DNA from: Nocardioides sp. NBC_00368
GTDB taxonomy: Bacteria > Actinomycetota > Actinomycetes > Propionibacteriales > Nocardioidaceae
Direction: 5' to 3'
Assembly: GCF_036090055.1 (NCBI RefSeq)
Contig: NZ_CP107970.1
Coordinates: 1,118,501 to 1,182,500, forward strand
DNA: 64,000 nucleotides
Shown here: piece by piece, positions 41,236 through 50,132 of the stretch
Layout: each line of letters begins with the position of its first letter
Position numbering within the stretch: position 1 is the stretch's first letter
Position numbers and translations under genes: made by a program
The notes under the pieces: generated by a model
What the model was told of the DNA's origin: nothing
Databases searched by the model: none
What the model saw: the letters and a program-made list of their open reading frames with translations, nothing else

Positions 41236-42534
41236 GTGAGCCACGAAGACCCTCAGTCATCCGCACGCTCATGGCTCGTCTGGGGCATCGGTGTCGCGGT
41301 CTACGGACTGGCGGTCTTCCATCGCAGCAGCCTGGCAGTCGCCGGCCTGGTGGCCACCGAGCGCTTCGGGATCGGCGCCAGCCAGCTGGCCGTCTTCACG
41401 ATGCTCCAGCTGCTCGTCTACGCGTTCATGCAGGTGCCGGTCGGGCTGCTGGTGGACCGCTACGGGTCGCGTACGGTCCTCTCCGCCGGCGCCGTCATCC
41501 TGGCTCTGGCGCAGGCCGGCTTCGCGTTCGCCGACTCCTACCCGCTGGCGCTGCTGGCACGTACGTTCGTGGGGATGGGCGACGCGATGACGTTCATCTG
41601 CGTGCTACGGCTGGTGCCGTCGTGGTTCCCGGCCCGCAAGGTGCCGCTGGTCAGCCAGCTGACCGGCACCGTCGGCCAGATCGGCGCGATCGCGGCGGCG
41701 GTCCCGATGACCTGGGCGCTCGGCCATCTGGGCTGGACCCGTGCCTACCTCACCGCAGCGCTGATCGGTCCGGTCCTCCTGGTCCTGCTGCTGCTCTTCG
41801 TCCATGACGGTCCCGGTGCCCGGCACCGCCGCGGCGGCGCCCTCAACCCGCGTGAGGTCTTCCGCAGCCTGAAGGCGTCCTGGTACCAGCCCGGGACGCG
41901 CCTCGGCTTCTGGATCCACTTCTCCACCCCGTTCAGCTCCCACCTGATGGGTCTGCTGTGGGGCTTCCCCTTCCTGGTCACCTCCGAGGGCCTCTCCGAC
42001 ACCCTCGCCGGCACCCTGCTCTCCGTCACCGTCGTCGCCGCTCTGGCGGCGGGCCCGGTGATGGGCGTCCTCGCCGGCCGCCACCCATGGCACCGCTCGA
42101 CGGTGGCGCTGACGATGATCGCGGTGATCGCATCCGTCTGGACTCTCGTGCTGGTCTGGCCGGGCGAGGCGCCGCTGCCGGTCCTGGTGCTTCTGATGTG
42201 TGTGGTCGGTGTCGGCGGGCCGGCCTCGATGATCGGCTTCGACGTCGGCCGGACCAGCAACCCGCCAGCCCGGCTGGCGAGCGCCAGCGGGATCATCAAC
42301 CAGGGTGGCTTCGTCGCCGCCCTGCTCGTGATCGTGCTGGTCGGCTGGATCCTCGACTGGCGTACGCCGGGAAGCTCGACCTCCTACACGCCGGAGGCGT
42401 TCCGCTGGGCGATGTCGGTGCAGTACCTGTTCTGGGGTCTCGGAGCGGTACAGATCTGGCGTCACCGGCGCGACGTGCGGCGGCGTACGACCCGGGAACA
42501 GGTCGCGGCCGGCTCCTCGATGGTCGCCGACTGA
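41236..42534 (+). CDS. MFS-family permease
   Basis: The 432-residue protein (GTG start) has 12 predicted membrane segments. Loop 2-3 carries the MFS motif VDRYGSRTV (near 72-80), and segments 4-5 have RTFVGMGDAMTFICVLRLVP. The C-terminal tail is basic. It sits between two GT-C-like paralogs, 9 bp after one and 65 bp before the next, so it may move a related substrate; it could equally be an unrelated exporter. Confidence 0.82.
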   Translation: MSHEDPQSSARSWLVWGIGVAVYGLAVFHRSSLAVAGLVATERFGIGASQLAVFTMLQLLVYAFMQVPVGLLVDRYGSRTVLSAGAVILALAQAGFAFADSYPLALLARTFVGMGDAMTFICVLRLVPSWFPARKVPLVSQLTGTVGQIGAIAAAVPMTWALGHLGWTRAYLTAALIGPVLLVLLLLFVHDGPGARHRRGGALNPREVFRSLKASWYQPGTRLGFWIHFSTPFSSHLMGLLWGFPFLVTSEGLSDTLAGTLLSVTVVAALAAGPVMGVLAGRHPWHRSTVALTMIAVIASVWTLVLVWPGEAPLPVLVLLMCVVGVGGPASMIGFDVGRTSNPPARLASASGIINQGGFVAALLVIVLVGWILDWRTPGSSTSYTPEAFRWAMSVQYLFWGLGAVQIWRHRRDVRRRTTREQVAAGSSMVAD

Positions 42535-42599
42535 GAAGCGATCGCCGCCGTTCGCCCAGACGTCACCTGGACGGCACCGAGGCGCACTAGCTTGTCGAG

Positions 42600-44174
42600 G
42601 TGCCCACGCCTCCGCGCTCGCTGTCCCAGGTAACCGTATGCCTGCTCCTGCTGGGGGTGCTCGGCTTCGCGATGAGCGCGCAGTACGCGATCGGGATGCC
42701 GCCGCTGCTGAAGGCCGACGAGAAGCAGCACGCGGCGTACGCCATCGTCCTCTCGCAGGGCGTCCTGCCGACCATCGACACGAACACCCCCGCGGACCCG
42801 GTGCGCTACCCGCAGTTCGCCGAGGCACTCTTCGGGCTCGACGAGCCGCGCCGCGACATCTGGGTCGCCAACCACCCGCCGCTGTTCTACGTGATGAGCC
42901 TGCCGCTGGTCTGGCTCGGCGACGCCGTCGGCGGTGCGGCAGGGGTCGGGGTCACGCTCCTCGGGATGCGGCTGCTCAACGCGCTCGGCTATGCGCTGAG
43001 CATCATCCTGGTGGGGCTGCTGGCCCGCGAGCTGGTGCCCAGACGCCGGGTGGTCCCGGTGCTCGCTGGGGCGATGGTGCTCGGCTGCGGCGCGGTGACC
43101 TACGACGGCGGCGCGATCTACAACGACGGCTGGGGCACGGTCGCCGCGTCGCTGACGCTGCTGCTCGGGTTCCGGATGGTCCGTGAGGGCGTCAGCCGGG
43201 ACCGGTTGATCTGGGCGACCGTCGCCGGCGTCGCGGCGGCCAGCTTCCGCTCGACCGGCCTGGTGGCGGTGCTCGTGCTCGGTGGCTGCGTGCTGGCCGC
43301 GCTGTGGGTGCGCGACCCGACCCTGCGTACGTTCCGCCGCGGTGTGCTCCTCGCGGTCCGGATCGGGCTGGCCCCGGTGATCGTGATCGGCTGGTTCTAC
43401 GTACGCAACATCGTGCTCTACGGCGACCCGACCGCCTCCGCGGCGCTCTTCGAGAAGTTCTCCAGGCAGACCCACGGCGACACGCTCTTCCAGCTGGTCA
43501 ACCCGGAGCTCTACCTGCACCTCTACGGTTCGCTGTGGGCCGACGACGTGATCCCGAAGATCTGGATCGTGGCCGCCGCGGCGACACTGGTCGTCACCGT
43601 CACCGGCATGGTGCTCGATGCCAACGCGAAGGCTCGGCCACGGCCCGACGGGGTGATGCGCCGCGTCGTGATCCCCGGGCCGGAGCCGACGCTCCTGGAG
43701 CGCCGGCTGGAGCTGGCCGTACGTGTGCTGATGGGGGTCTACTGCGTCATCATCATCGTCAACCTGGCCTCCTTCCATGCCGGCGGCGGCTGGATCCACG
43801 CCCGCTACGCGGTGCCGTTCCTGCCGGTGATCGCGGCGCTGACCTCGCTCGCCGTGCTGCGCGTGGGACGTCGCTGGGTCCGCGGTGCCGACGAGGAGAG
43901 GGTCGACCTGCGCATCACGCTCTACGCCGCGGTCGGGTTCATCGTCTCGGCCACGGTCGGCCATCTCCACATCCAGCAGCGGATCGACGGACCGGCGGAC
44001 GCCTCCTGGCTCTTCGCCCTGATCGCGGCCGACCTGGTGATGTTCGTCGTCGCCGCGTACGTCACCGCGCAGCTGCGTCGCCGGCTTCGACCTGACGTCT
44101 TCGGCCTGATGACGCGGCCGGAGGCGAAGTCTTCGCCCGCCGGTCACCTGGCGACCGGTCACGCGTTGCCGTAG
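42600..44174 (+). CDS. GT-C-like multi-spanning membrane protein, paralog C
   Basis: The 524-residue protein (GTG 42600) begins with CLLLLGVLGFAMSAQYAIGM, nearly the same first helix as paralog B, and has KADEKQHAAYAIVLSQGVLP, VANHPPLFYVMSLPLVWLGD, IYNDGWGTVAASLTLLLGF and WFYVRNIVLYGDPTASAALF. B and C differ mainly in loops and the C-terminal tail, so they look like a tandem duplication with an MFS gene between them. The blocks shared with A suggest one active-site architecture with different substrates. Confidence 0.75.
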   Translation: MPTPPRSLSQVTVCLLLLGVLGFAMSAQYAIGMPPLLKADEKQHAAYAIVLSQGVLPTIDTNTPADPVRYPQFAEALFGLDEPRRDIWVANHPPLFYVMSLPLVWLGDAVGGAAGVGVTLLGMRLLNALGYALSIILVGLLARELVPRRRVVPVLAGAMVLGCGAVTYDGGAIYNDGWGTVAASLTLLLGFRMVREGVSRDRLIWATVAGVAAASFRSTGLVAVLVLGGCVLAALWVRDPTLRTFRRGVLLAVRIGLAPVIVIGWFYVRNIVLYGDPTASAALFEKFSRQTHGDTLFQLVNPELYLHLYGSLWADDVIPKIWIVAAAATLVVTVTGMVLDANAKARPRPDGVMRRVVIPGPEPTLLERRLELAVRVLMGVYCVIIIVNLASFHAGGGWIHARYAVPFLPVIAALTSLAVLRVGRRWVRGADEERVDLRITLYAAVGFIVSATVGHLHIQQRIDGPADASWLFALIAADLVMFVVAAYVTAQLRRRLRPDVFGLMTRPEAKSSPAGHLATGHALP

Positions 44175-44226
44175 CGAGAGCCTGAACCGCGAGGGTGGCC
44201 GCCCACCCCCACTTCAAGGAGCTCCT

Positions 44227-46242
44227 GTGGTTGACATCGATCGTCGTAGGTTCCTCGGACTCGCGGGCGGCGCGACCGCGCTGACCATGCTCGATCAGAG
44301 CATCGCGCGAGCCGCCTCCATCCCCGCTGCCCGTCGGACCGGCACGATCCGCGACATCGAGCACGTGGTCGTCCTGATGCAGGAGAACCGCAGCTTCGAG
44401 CACTACCTGGGCACGCTGCGCGGTGTGCGCGGCTTCGGCGACCCGCACCCGGCGATCCTGCCCTCGGGCAAGCCGGTGTGGCACCAGCCGAACGGCGACG
44501 GCGAGCTCCTCCCGTTCCACCCGGACGTCGATGACCTCGGCGCCGCCTTCCTCGAGGGCCTCCCGCACGGTTGGACCGACGGTCAGCAGGCGATCAACGG
44601 CGGCCGCTACGACCAGTGGGTACCGGCGAAGGGCACCACGACCATGGCTTACCTGCAACGGGAGGACGCGGCCTTCCACTTCGCGCTGGCCGACGCGTTC
44701 ACGGTGTGCGACGCGTACTACTGCTCGTTCATCGGCAACACCGACCCGAACCGCTACTACATGCTGTCGGGCTGGACCGGAAACGACGGCAAGGGCGGCG
44801 GACCGGTGCTCTACAACGACGAGGCCGGCTACGACTGGACCACCTACGCGGAGCGGCTCGAGGCCGCCGGCGTGAGCTGGAAGGTCTACCAGGACGAGGG
44901 CAACGGCCTCAACGCCGAGGGCGACAACTGGTGGGGCTGGGAGAAGGAGGACGCCTACATCGGCAACTACGGCGACAACTCGCTGCTCTACTTCAACAGG
45001 TTCCAGGACGCGCAGCCCGGCGACCCCCTCTTCGAGAAGGCCCGGCGGGGCACCCGTGCGGTCGACGGCCAGGACTACTTCGAGATCCTGCGCGCCGACG
45101 TCGAGGCGGGGGACCTGCCCTCGATCAGCTGGATCGCCGCACCCGAGGCCTTCTCCGAGCACTCGAACTGGCCGACCAACTACGGCGCCTGGTACATCTC
45201 GAAGGTCCTCGACGCCCTCACCGCCAACCCCGAGGTGTGGTCGAAGACCGCCCTGTTCATCACCTACGACGAGAACGACGGCTTCTTCGACCACCTGGTC
45301 CCGCCGCACACCAACAGCCCGCTGGTGCCGGGGGAGTCGACCGTCTCGACCGAGCACGAGCTCTACACCGGCTCCCACGGCGATGGCCACTACGGCCTGG
45401 GGCCGCGGGTGCCGATGTTCGTCGTCTCCCCGTGGAGCGTCGGTGGCTGGGTCTCCTCGGAGACCTTCGACCACACCTCGATCCTGCGGTTCATGGAGAA
45501 GCGCTTCGGGGTCGCCGAGCCCAACATCACGCCGTGGCGCCGCGCCGTGTGCGGTGACCTGACCTCCGCCTTCGACTTCTCCCGCACCGCCGAGCCGCCC
45601 ACGCTGCCCGACACGAGCGGGTGGGAGCCCACCGACCGCGAGCGTCACCCGGACTACGCCCCGCAGGCACCGGCGAACGGGACGATGCCCACCCAGGAGC
45701 GGGGCTCCCGTCCGGCTCGCCCGACGCCCTACCAGCTCGAGGTCGTCGAGACCTTCGCCGCCGGTGAGATCGCCGGTGAGATCGCCGTCGAGATCGCCGT
45801 CGAGATCCGCAACACCGGCAGCGTCGGCGCGCACTTCCAGGCCCGGCTGCTGGCTCCGGAGGGCGCGCCGCACAGCTACACCGTCGGCGCGGGAGACAGC
45901 CTCTCGGTGCGGTGGCCGGTCAGCGGCGACTACGAGATCCACCTCCACGGACCCAACGGCTTCTTCCGCTCCTACGCCGGCACGGCGGGCTCCGACCCCG
46001 TCACCACCGCCGGGCTGCGGCACGAGGGCCGCTCTCAGCGACTCACCGTAACGGCGCCCGGGAAGGCCGAGATCACCAGTGCGTACGCCGGCAGGATCCG
46101 CTCGCGCCACGTGGACACCCGCGCCACCGGCGGTTGGTACGACCTGACCGTGACGATCCCGGGCACCACCTGGTCCCGCGGGTTCGCCGGCCATCTGGAG
46201 AACGGGCGTCCCTCGGTGAGCGACCCGCAGCTGGGCGCCTAG
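44227..46242 (+). CDS. Tat-exported phospholipase C (phosphocholine-specific type)
   Basis: The 671-residue protein (GTG 44227 after GGAG) opens with the Tat signal DRRRFLGLAGGATALTML (5-22). The phosphoesterase domain has IEHVVVLMQENRSFEHYLGT (48-67), NGGRYDQW, FIGNTDPNRYYMLSGWTG, ISWIAAPEAFSEHSNWP and FITYDENDGFFDHLVPP with the acidic and His metal ligands. Two C-terminal DUF756 beta modules follow (about 495-655). This is the PlcC/AcpA family that cleaves phosphatidylcholine at the cell surface. A four-unit GEIA/VEIA repeat lies in the linker near residues 513-527. Confidence 0.9.
   Translation: MVDIDRRRFLGLAGGATALTMLDQSIARAASIPAARRTGTIRDIEHVVVLMQENRSFEHYLGTLRGVRGFGDPHPAILPSGKPVWHQPNGDGELLPFHPDVDDLGAAFLEGLPHGWTDGQQAINGGRYDQWVPAKGTTTMAYLQREDAAFHFALADAFTVCDAYYCSFIGNTDPNRYYMLSGWTGNDGKGGGPVLYNDEAGYDWTTYAERLEAAGVSWKVYQDEGNGLNAEGDNWWGWEKEDAYIGNYGDNSLLYFNRFQDAQPGDPLFEKARRGTRAVDGQDYFEILRADVEAGDLPSISWIAAPEAFSEHSNWPTNYGAWYISKVLDALTANPEVWSKTALFITYDENDGFFDHLVPPHTNSPLVPGESTVSTEHELYTGSHGDGHYGLGPRVPMFVVSPWSVGGWVSSETFDHTSILRFMEKRFGVAEPNITPWRRAVCGDLTSAFDFSRTAEPPTLPDTSGWEPTDRERHPDYAPQAPANGTMPTQERGSRPARPTPYQLEVVETFAAGEIAGEIAVEIAVEIRNTGSVGAHFQARLLAPEGAPHSYTVGAGDSLSVRWPVSGDYEIHLHGPNGFFRSYAGTAGSDPVTTAGLRHEGRSQRLTVTAPGKAEITSAYAGRIRSRHVDTRATGGWYDLTVTIPGTTWSRGFAGHLENGRPSVSDPQLGA
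45763..45810 (+). repeat. In-frame 12-bp tandem repeat within the phospholipase gene
   Basis: Four 12-bp units follow each other, two GGTGAGATCGCC then two GTCGAGATCGCC-like units. They encode the peptides GEIA GEIA VEIA VEI. It lies at the start of the first DUF756 domain and is a likely slippage hot spot that changes length by four residues per unit. Confidence 0.75.
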
Positions 46243-46249
46243 CGGGGGC

Positions 46250-46810
46250 TCACGAGGGATCGGCGGGCCGGTCCTTCTCGGACTGACCCGGCGGGTCGAG
46301 GATCGGGGCAGCCGTCTCGGGGGCTGCCTCGATCTCGTCCTGCGATGCCTTCTTCGCCGCCTTCTTGGCGGCCTTCTTCTCGAGGCGGTGCACCTCGCGC
46401 TCCACGATCGCCTCGCGGCGTACGCCGGTGCCGACCAGGTTCACGACCAGGAAGAGCATCGGGTAGAGCGGCCAGGGATGCCCGTCGGGGGCGGTGGTGA
46501 ACAGCCAGATGCCCCAGGTGATGAGGCTGACCATCAAGAAGGTGGCGAGCGCCTCCTGGAGCTCCTTGCGGTAGGCAGCCGCCCCTTGCTCGCGGAGGCT
46601 GAGCGCATCGGGCAGGTTCGCTTCGGTCTCCGCCGGAACCGGCGAGACGACCACGAGATCGTCGACGAGCGCGGGCAGCTCGCCGAGCGTACGCGCCTCG
46701 AGCAGGGTGCCCACCCTCTCGTCGTGCTCCTCGCGGGTGAGCCGGCCATCGGCGAACGCATCGGTCAGCACGGTGCGTACGACCTCCCGATCGGCATCGG
46801 AGGCGCGCAT
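46250..46810 (-). CDS. DUF1707 (SHOCT-like) plus 2TM domain protein
   Basis: The protein has a DUF1707 N-terminal helix pair RASDADREVVRTVLTDAFAD and GRLTREEHDERVGTLLEART (near 2-45), two membrane segments (about 95-112, 120-138) and a Lys/Ala-rich then acidic C-terminal tail. Such proteins are small actinobacterial membrane proteins of unknown role. ATG 46810 places the DUF at the very N-terminus; GTG 46867 would add 19 residues and is equally possible. Confidence 0.75.
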   Translation of the reverse strand: MRASDADREVVRTVLTDAFADGRLTREEHDERVGTLLEARTLGELPALVDDLVVVSPVPAETEANLPDALSLREQGAAAYRKELQEALATFLMVSLITWGIWLFTTAPDGHPWPLYPMLFLVVNLVGTGVRREAIVEREVHRLEKKAAKKAAKKASQDEIEAAPETAAPILDPPGQSEKDRPADPS

Positions 46811-46948
46811 GCGTGCGTTGTCGGCCTGCCTCGGGTCGAGGCGGAACCGGGTCCAGAAACCCTCCACAGCACCAGCCTAGACGCCCAGCCCGACACCGTC
46901 TGTTGAAGCGGCTGCATTAGAGTGACTGGCGCTGGCTACCTGCTAGTA

Positions 46949-46962
46949 TAGAACACGTTCTA
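46949..46962. promoter_or_regulatory. KstR-type operator 7 (perfect), before envelope genes
   Basis: TAGAACACGTTCTA lies 34 bp before the glycosyltransferase start at 46997 and TAGTTT follows its right end. The gene has a good GGGAGGTGG ribosome-binding site, so unlike other units this transcript should have a short leader. Confidence 0.88.
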
Positions 46963-46996
46963 GTTTTGCTCTGCCTAGTTTCGAGGGAGGTGGCGG

Positions 46997-48253
46997 ATGC
47001 GGATCGCTCTGCTGTCGTATCGCAGCAAGCCGCACGTCGGCGGTCAAGGCGTCTATATCCGCCATCTGAGCCGGGAGCTCGCCAAGCTGGGGCACACCGT
47101 CGAGGTCTTCTCCGGTCAGCCCTATCCGGATCTCGACCTCGAGGGGGAGGGCGTCACCCTCACCAAGGTGCCGAGCCTGGGCCTCTACGAGGAGCCCAAC
47201 CCGTTCGGCAACCCGAAGCTCTCCGAGATCCGCGACCTGGTCGACGTCGAGGAGTGGGCACGGATGCGCACGGGTGCGTTCCCGGAGCCGCTGACCTTCG
47301 CCAAGCGCGTGCTCCAGGTCCTGAAGGAGCGTGCCGGCGACTTCGACATCGTCCACGACAACCAGACGCTGGCCACACCGCTGCTGCGCATCGAGCCGGA
47401 GCTCGGGCTGCCGCTGGTGACCACGATCCACCACCCGATCTCCTTCGACCGGCGCATCGAGCTGGACAGCGCCGTGGGCTGGAAGAAGAAGTTCGGCGTC
47501 TGGCGCTGGTACTCGTTCGTGAAGATGCAGGCCAAGGTCGCCTCGCAGCTGCGCCACGTGATCACGCCTTCGGACAACTCCAAGCGCGACATCCTCACCG
47601 ACTTCGGCGTCCCCTCGGACCGCGTGCAGACCGTGCACCTCGGCGTGCCGGAGGAGTTCGTCCCGCCGACCGGGCCCCGCGTCCAGGGCCGGATCCTGGC
47701 CATGGCCAGCGCCGACGCCCCGCTGAAGGGCATCGCCTTCCTGCTCGAGGCCTTCGCCAAGCTGCGTACCGAACGCGACCTGGAGCTGGTCCTGGTCTCC
47801 AAGCCCAAGAAGGACGGGCCGACCGAACAGCTCATCGAGAAGCTGGCGATCAAGGACCACGTACGTTTCGTCAACGGCATCTCCGACGCCGAGCTCGTAA
47901 AGCTGATGGGCTCGGCGGAGATCGCCTGCGTGCCCTCGCTCTACGAGGGCTTCTCGCTGCCGACCGCGGAGCTGATGGCGTGCGGCACCCCGCTCGTCGT
48001 CTCCCGCGCCGGCGCGATCCCGGAGGTCGTCGGACCCGACGACCTGTGCGCGAAGCTGGTCACCCCGGGCGACACCGAGGAGCTCGAGCAGGCCATCGCC
48101 GCGCTGCTCGACGACCCCGAGCGCCGGGCCCGCTACTCGGCTGCCGGGCGCGCGCGGGTCGAGGAGCACTTCTCCTGGCATGCCGTCGCCGAGCGGATGA
48201 CGGCCGTCTATCAGCAGTCCATCGACGAGTTCCACACAGACGAGAGGAAGTGA
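46997..48253 (+). CDS. GT4-family glycosyltransferase, KstR-linked
   Basis: The 418-residue GT-B protein starts MRIALLSYRSKPHVGGQGVY and has a retaining-GT4 nucleotide-sugar region with SLYEGFSLPTAELMACGTPL (starting near 314) followed by VVSRAGAIPEVVG. It should transfer a sugar from an NDP donor to a lipid or other acceptor in the cytoplasm. It is the first gene of a three-gene unit (gaps of 3 and 7 bp) with a methyltransferase and an alpha/alpha-toroid protein. The acceptor is unknown. The KstR box suggests production during growth on steroids. Confidence 0.85.
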   Translation: MRIALLSYRSKPHVGGQGVYIRHLSRELAKLGHTVEVFSGQPYPDLDLEGEGVTLTKVPSLGLYEEPNPFGNPKLSEIRDLVDVEEWARMRTGAFPEPLTFAKRVLQVLKERAGDFDIVHDNQTLATPLLRIEPELGLPLVTTIHHPISFDRRIELDSAVGWKKKFGVWRWYSFVKMQAKVASQLRHVITPSDNSKRDILTDFGVPSDRVQTVHLGVPEEFVPPTGPRVQGRILAMASADAPLKGIAFLLEAFAKLRTERDLELVLVSKPKKDGPTEQLIEKLAIKDHVRFVNGISDAELVKLMGSAEIACVPSLYEGFSLPTAELMACGTPLVVSRAGAIPEVVGPDDLCAKLVTPGDTEELEQAIAALLDDPERRARYSAAGRARVEEHFSWHAVAERMTAVYQQSIDEFHTDERK

Positions 48254-48256
48254 GCC

Positions 48257-49024
48257 GTGCTCACCGTTGACTTCGACCGCCTTGGCCTGAAGGCCGGAGA
48301 GCGCGTGCTCGACATGGGTGCCGGCGGTGGCCGGCACGCCTTCGAGATGTACCGCCGTGGCGCCGACGTGATCGCGTTCGACCAGGACGCCGAGGAGCTC
48401 GCCAAGGTCTCGGAGTGGTTCTTCGCGATGCGCGACGAGGTCCCTGCGGGCGCCAACGCGGAGATCAAGGAGGGCGACGCCCTGTCGTTGCCGTTCGCCG
48501 ACGGTGAGTTCGACCGGATCGTCGCGGCCGAGGTGCTCGAGCACATCCACCACGACGTCGACGCCATCAAGGAGCTGGTCCGGGTGCTCCGCCCCGGTGG
48601 CACCCTGGCCATCTCGGTGCCGCGCTGGCTGCCCGAGGTCGTCAACTGGAAGCTCTCGGCCGACTACCACAACACCACCGGCGGCCACATCCGCATCTAC
48701 ACCGACCACGAGCTCATCGACAAGGTCACCAAGGCCGGCCGCCCCAACGACGGCACCCCCGGTGACGCGATGATCTTCGAGGGCAAGTCCTACGCCCACG
48801 GTCTGCACGCGCCCTACTGGTGGCTGAAGTCGGCTGTCGGCGTCGAGAACGACAAGCACGTCCTGGTGAAGGCCTACCACCAGCTCCTGGTCTGGGAGAT
48901 CATGAAGAACCCGCTGCCGCTGCGGCTGGCCGGGAAGGTGCTCGACCCGGTGATCGGCAAGAGCATGGTGCTCTACTTCCGCAAGCCGGGCCCCATCGCC
49001 ACCGACCCCACCTCGGCTGCCTGA
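48257..49024 (+). CDS. Class I SAM-dependent methyltransferase, KstR-linked operon
   Basis: The 255-residue protein (GTG start 3 bp after the glycosyltransferase) has motif I RVLDMGAGGGRHAFEMYRRG (near 16-35), IAFDQDAEEL, a post-motif IVAAEVLEHIHHD and VLRPGGTLAISVPRW, so it is a methyltransf_11-type enzyme. The C-terminal part (170-245) is long and hydrophobic enough to suggest a lipid substrate or membrane contact. It probably methylates the product of the adjacent glycosyltransferase; this is inference. Confidence 0.84.
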   Translation: MLTVDFDRLGLKAGERVLDMGAGGGRHAFEMYRRGADVIAFDQDAEELAKVSEWFFAMRDEVPAGANAEIKEGDALSLPFADGEFDRIVAAEVLEHIHHDVDAIKELVRVLRPGGTLAISVPRWLPEVVNWKLSADYHNTTGGHIRIYTDHELIDKVTKAGRPNDGTPGDAMIFEGKSYAHGLHAPYWWLKSAVGVENDKHVLVKAYHQLLVWEIMKNPLPLRLAGKVLDPVIGKSMVLYFRKPGPIATDPTSAA

Positions 49025-49031
49025 TTCGCGG

Positions 49032-50132
49032 ATGAGAGTCGAGATCCCGTACGTCGACGGGGTGCTGACCCCTGCCCAGATCGCTGCCACGGCCGGGTCG
49101 ATCGCCCGCGCCCAGGAGCCTTCGGGCGCGATCCCGTGGGTGCCCGGCCAGCACACCGACATCTGGAACCACGTCGAGGCGGCCATGGGCCTGCTCGTCG
49201 GTGGTCTGGTGGAGGAGGCCGAGGCCGCGTACTCGTGGGTCCCGACTCTGCAGAACGCGGACGGGTCCTGGCCGATGAAGATCGTCTCCGGGGCTCCGGT
49301 GGAGACGATCGGCGAGTCCAACATGTCCGCCTACTTCGCGGTCGGGCTCTGGCACCACTGGCTGATCCGGCGTGACCGGGCGTTCGTGGAGCGGCACTGG
49401 CCCTCCGTACGCGCCGGGCTGGACTTCGTGGTCGGGCTGCAGCTGCCCTTCGGCGGGATCGCCTGGACGCCGCGCGACCCGTTCGCGCTGCTCACCGGTT
49501 CGTCCTCGATTTACCAGTCACTGCGCGCCGGCGTCGCCCTGGCCGACCTGATGGACGACCCGCAGCCGGAGTGGGAGATCGTCGGCGGCCGCCTCGGCCA
49601 CGCCCTGCGCCACCACCGCGACTCGTTCGAGGACAAGTCGCACCACTCGATGGACTGGTACTACCCGGTCCTCGGCGGCGCTGTCGTCGGTGCCGCGGGT
49701 CACGACCTGATCGAGTCGCGCTGGGACCACTTCGTACGCCCCGGCCTCGGCGCCCTCTGCGTCGACACCAACCCGTGGGTGACCGGCGCGGAGACCTGTG
49801 AGCTGGTGATGGCGCTCGACAACCTCGGCGACCACCGCCGGGCGCTGGGGCTGCTGACGGACATGCAGCACATGCGCGCCGACGACGGCGGCTACTGGAC
49901 CGGCTGGGTCTACGAGTCGCCCGACTACCCCAACCCGAACCCCAACGCGTTCTGGCCTGAGGAGCACTCCACCTTCACCGCCGCCGCCGTCATCCTGGCC
50001 GCGGACGCCCTCGGCGAGCGCTACGGCGGCTCCACCCCTGGCTCCGGCATCATGCGCGGCACCTCCCTCGCGGCTCCGTTCGAGGAGCTGGCGTTGGAGT
50101 GTGGGTGTGAGAGCGTAGGAATACCCGGTTAA
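49032..50132 (+). CDS. Alpha/alpha-toroid (prenyltransferase/terpene-cyclase-like) protein
   Basis: The 366-residue protein has repeated helix-pair units with QNADGSWPMK (near 74), the QLPFGGIAW stretch and RADDGGYWTGWVYESPDYP (near 278), the QxxDGxW type turns of squalene-cyclase and prenyltransferase toroids. It lacks a clear DxDD motif of class II cyclases, so catalysis is uncertain, and the fold also occurs in glycosidases. It ends the KstR-linked operon, 7 bp after the methyltransferase. The last codons and stop fall inside a 28-bp palindrome. Confidence 0.72.
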   Translation: MRVEIPYVDGVLTPAQIAATAGSIARAQEPSGAIPWVPGQHTDIWNHVEAAMGLLVGGLVEEAEAAYSWVPTLQNADGSWPMKIVSGAPVETIGESNMSAYFAVGLWHHWLIRRDRAFVERHWPSVRAGLDFVVGLQLPFGGIAWTPRDPFALLTGSSSIYQSLRAGVALADLMDDPQPEWEIVGGRLGHALRHHRDSFEDKSHHSMDWYYPVLGGAVVGAAGHDLIESRWDHFVRPGLGALCVDTNPWVTGAETCELVMALDNLGDHRRALGLLTDMQHMRADDGGYWTGWVYESPDYPNPNPNAFWPEEHSTFTAAAVILAADALGERYGGSTPGSGIMRGTSLAAPFEELALECGCESVGIPG

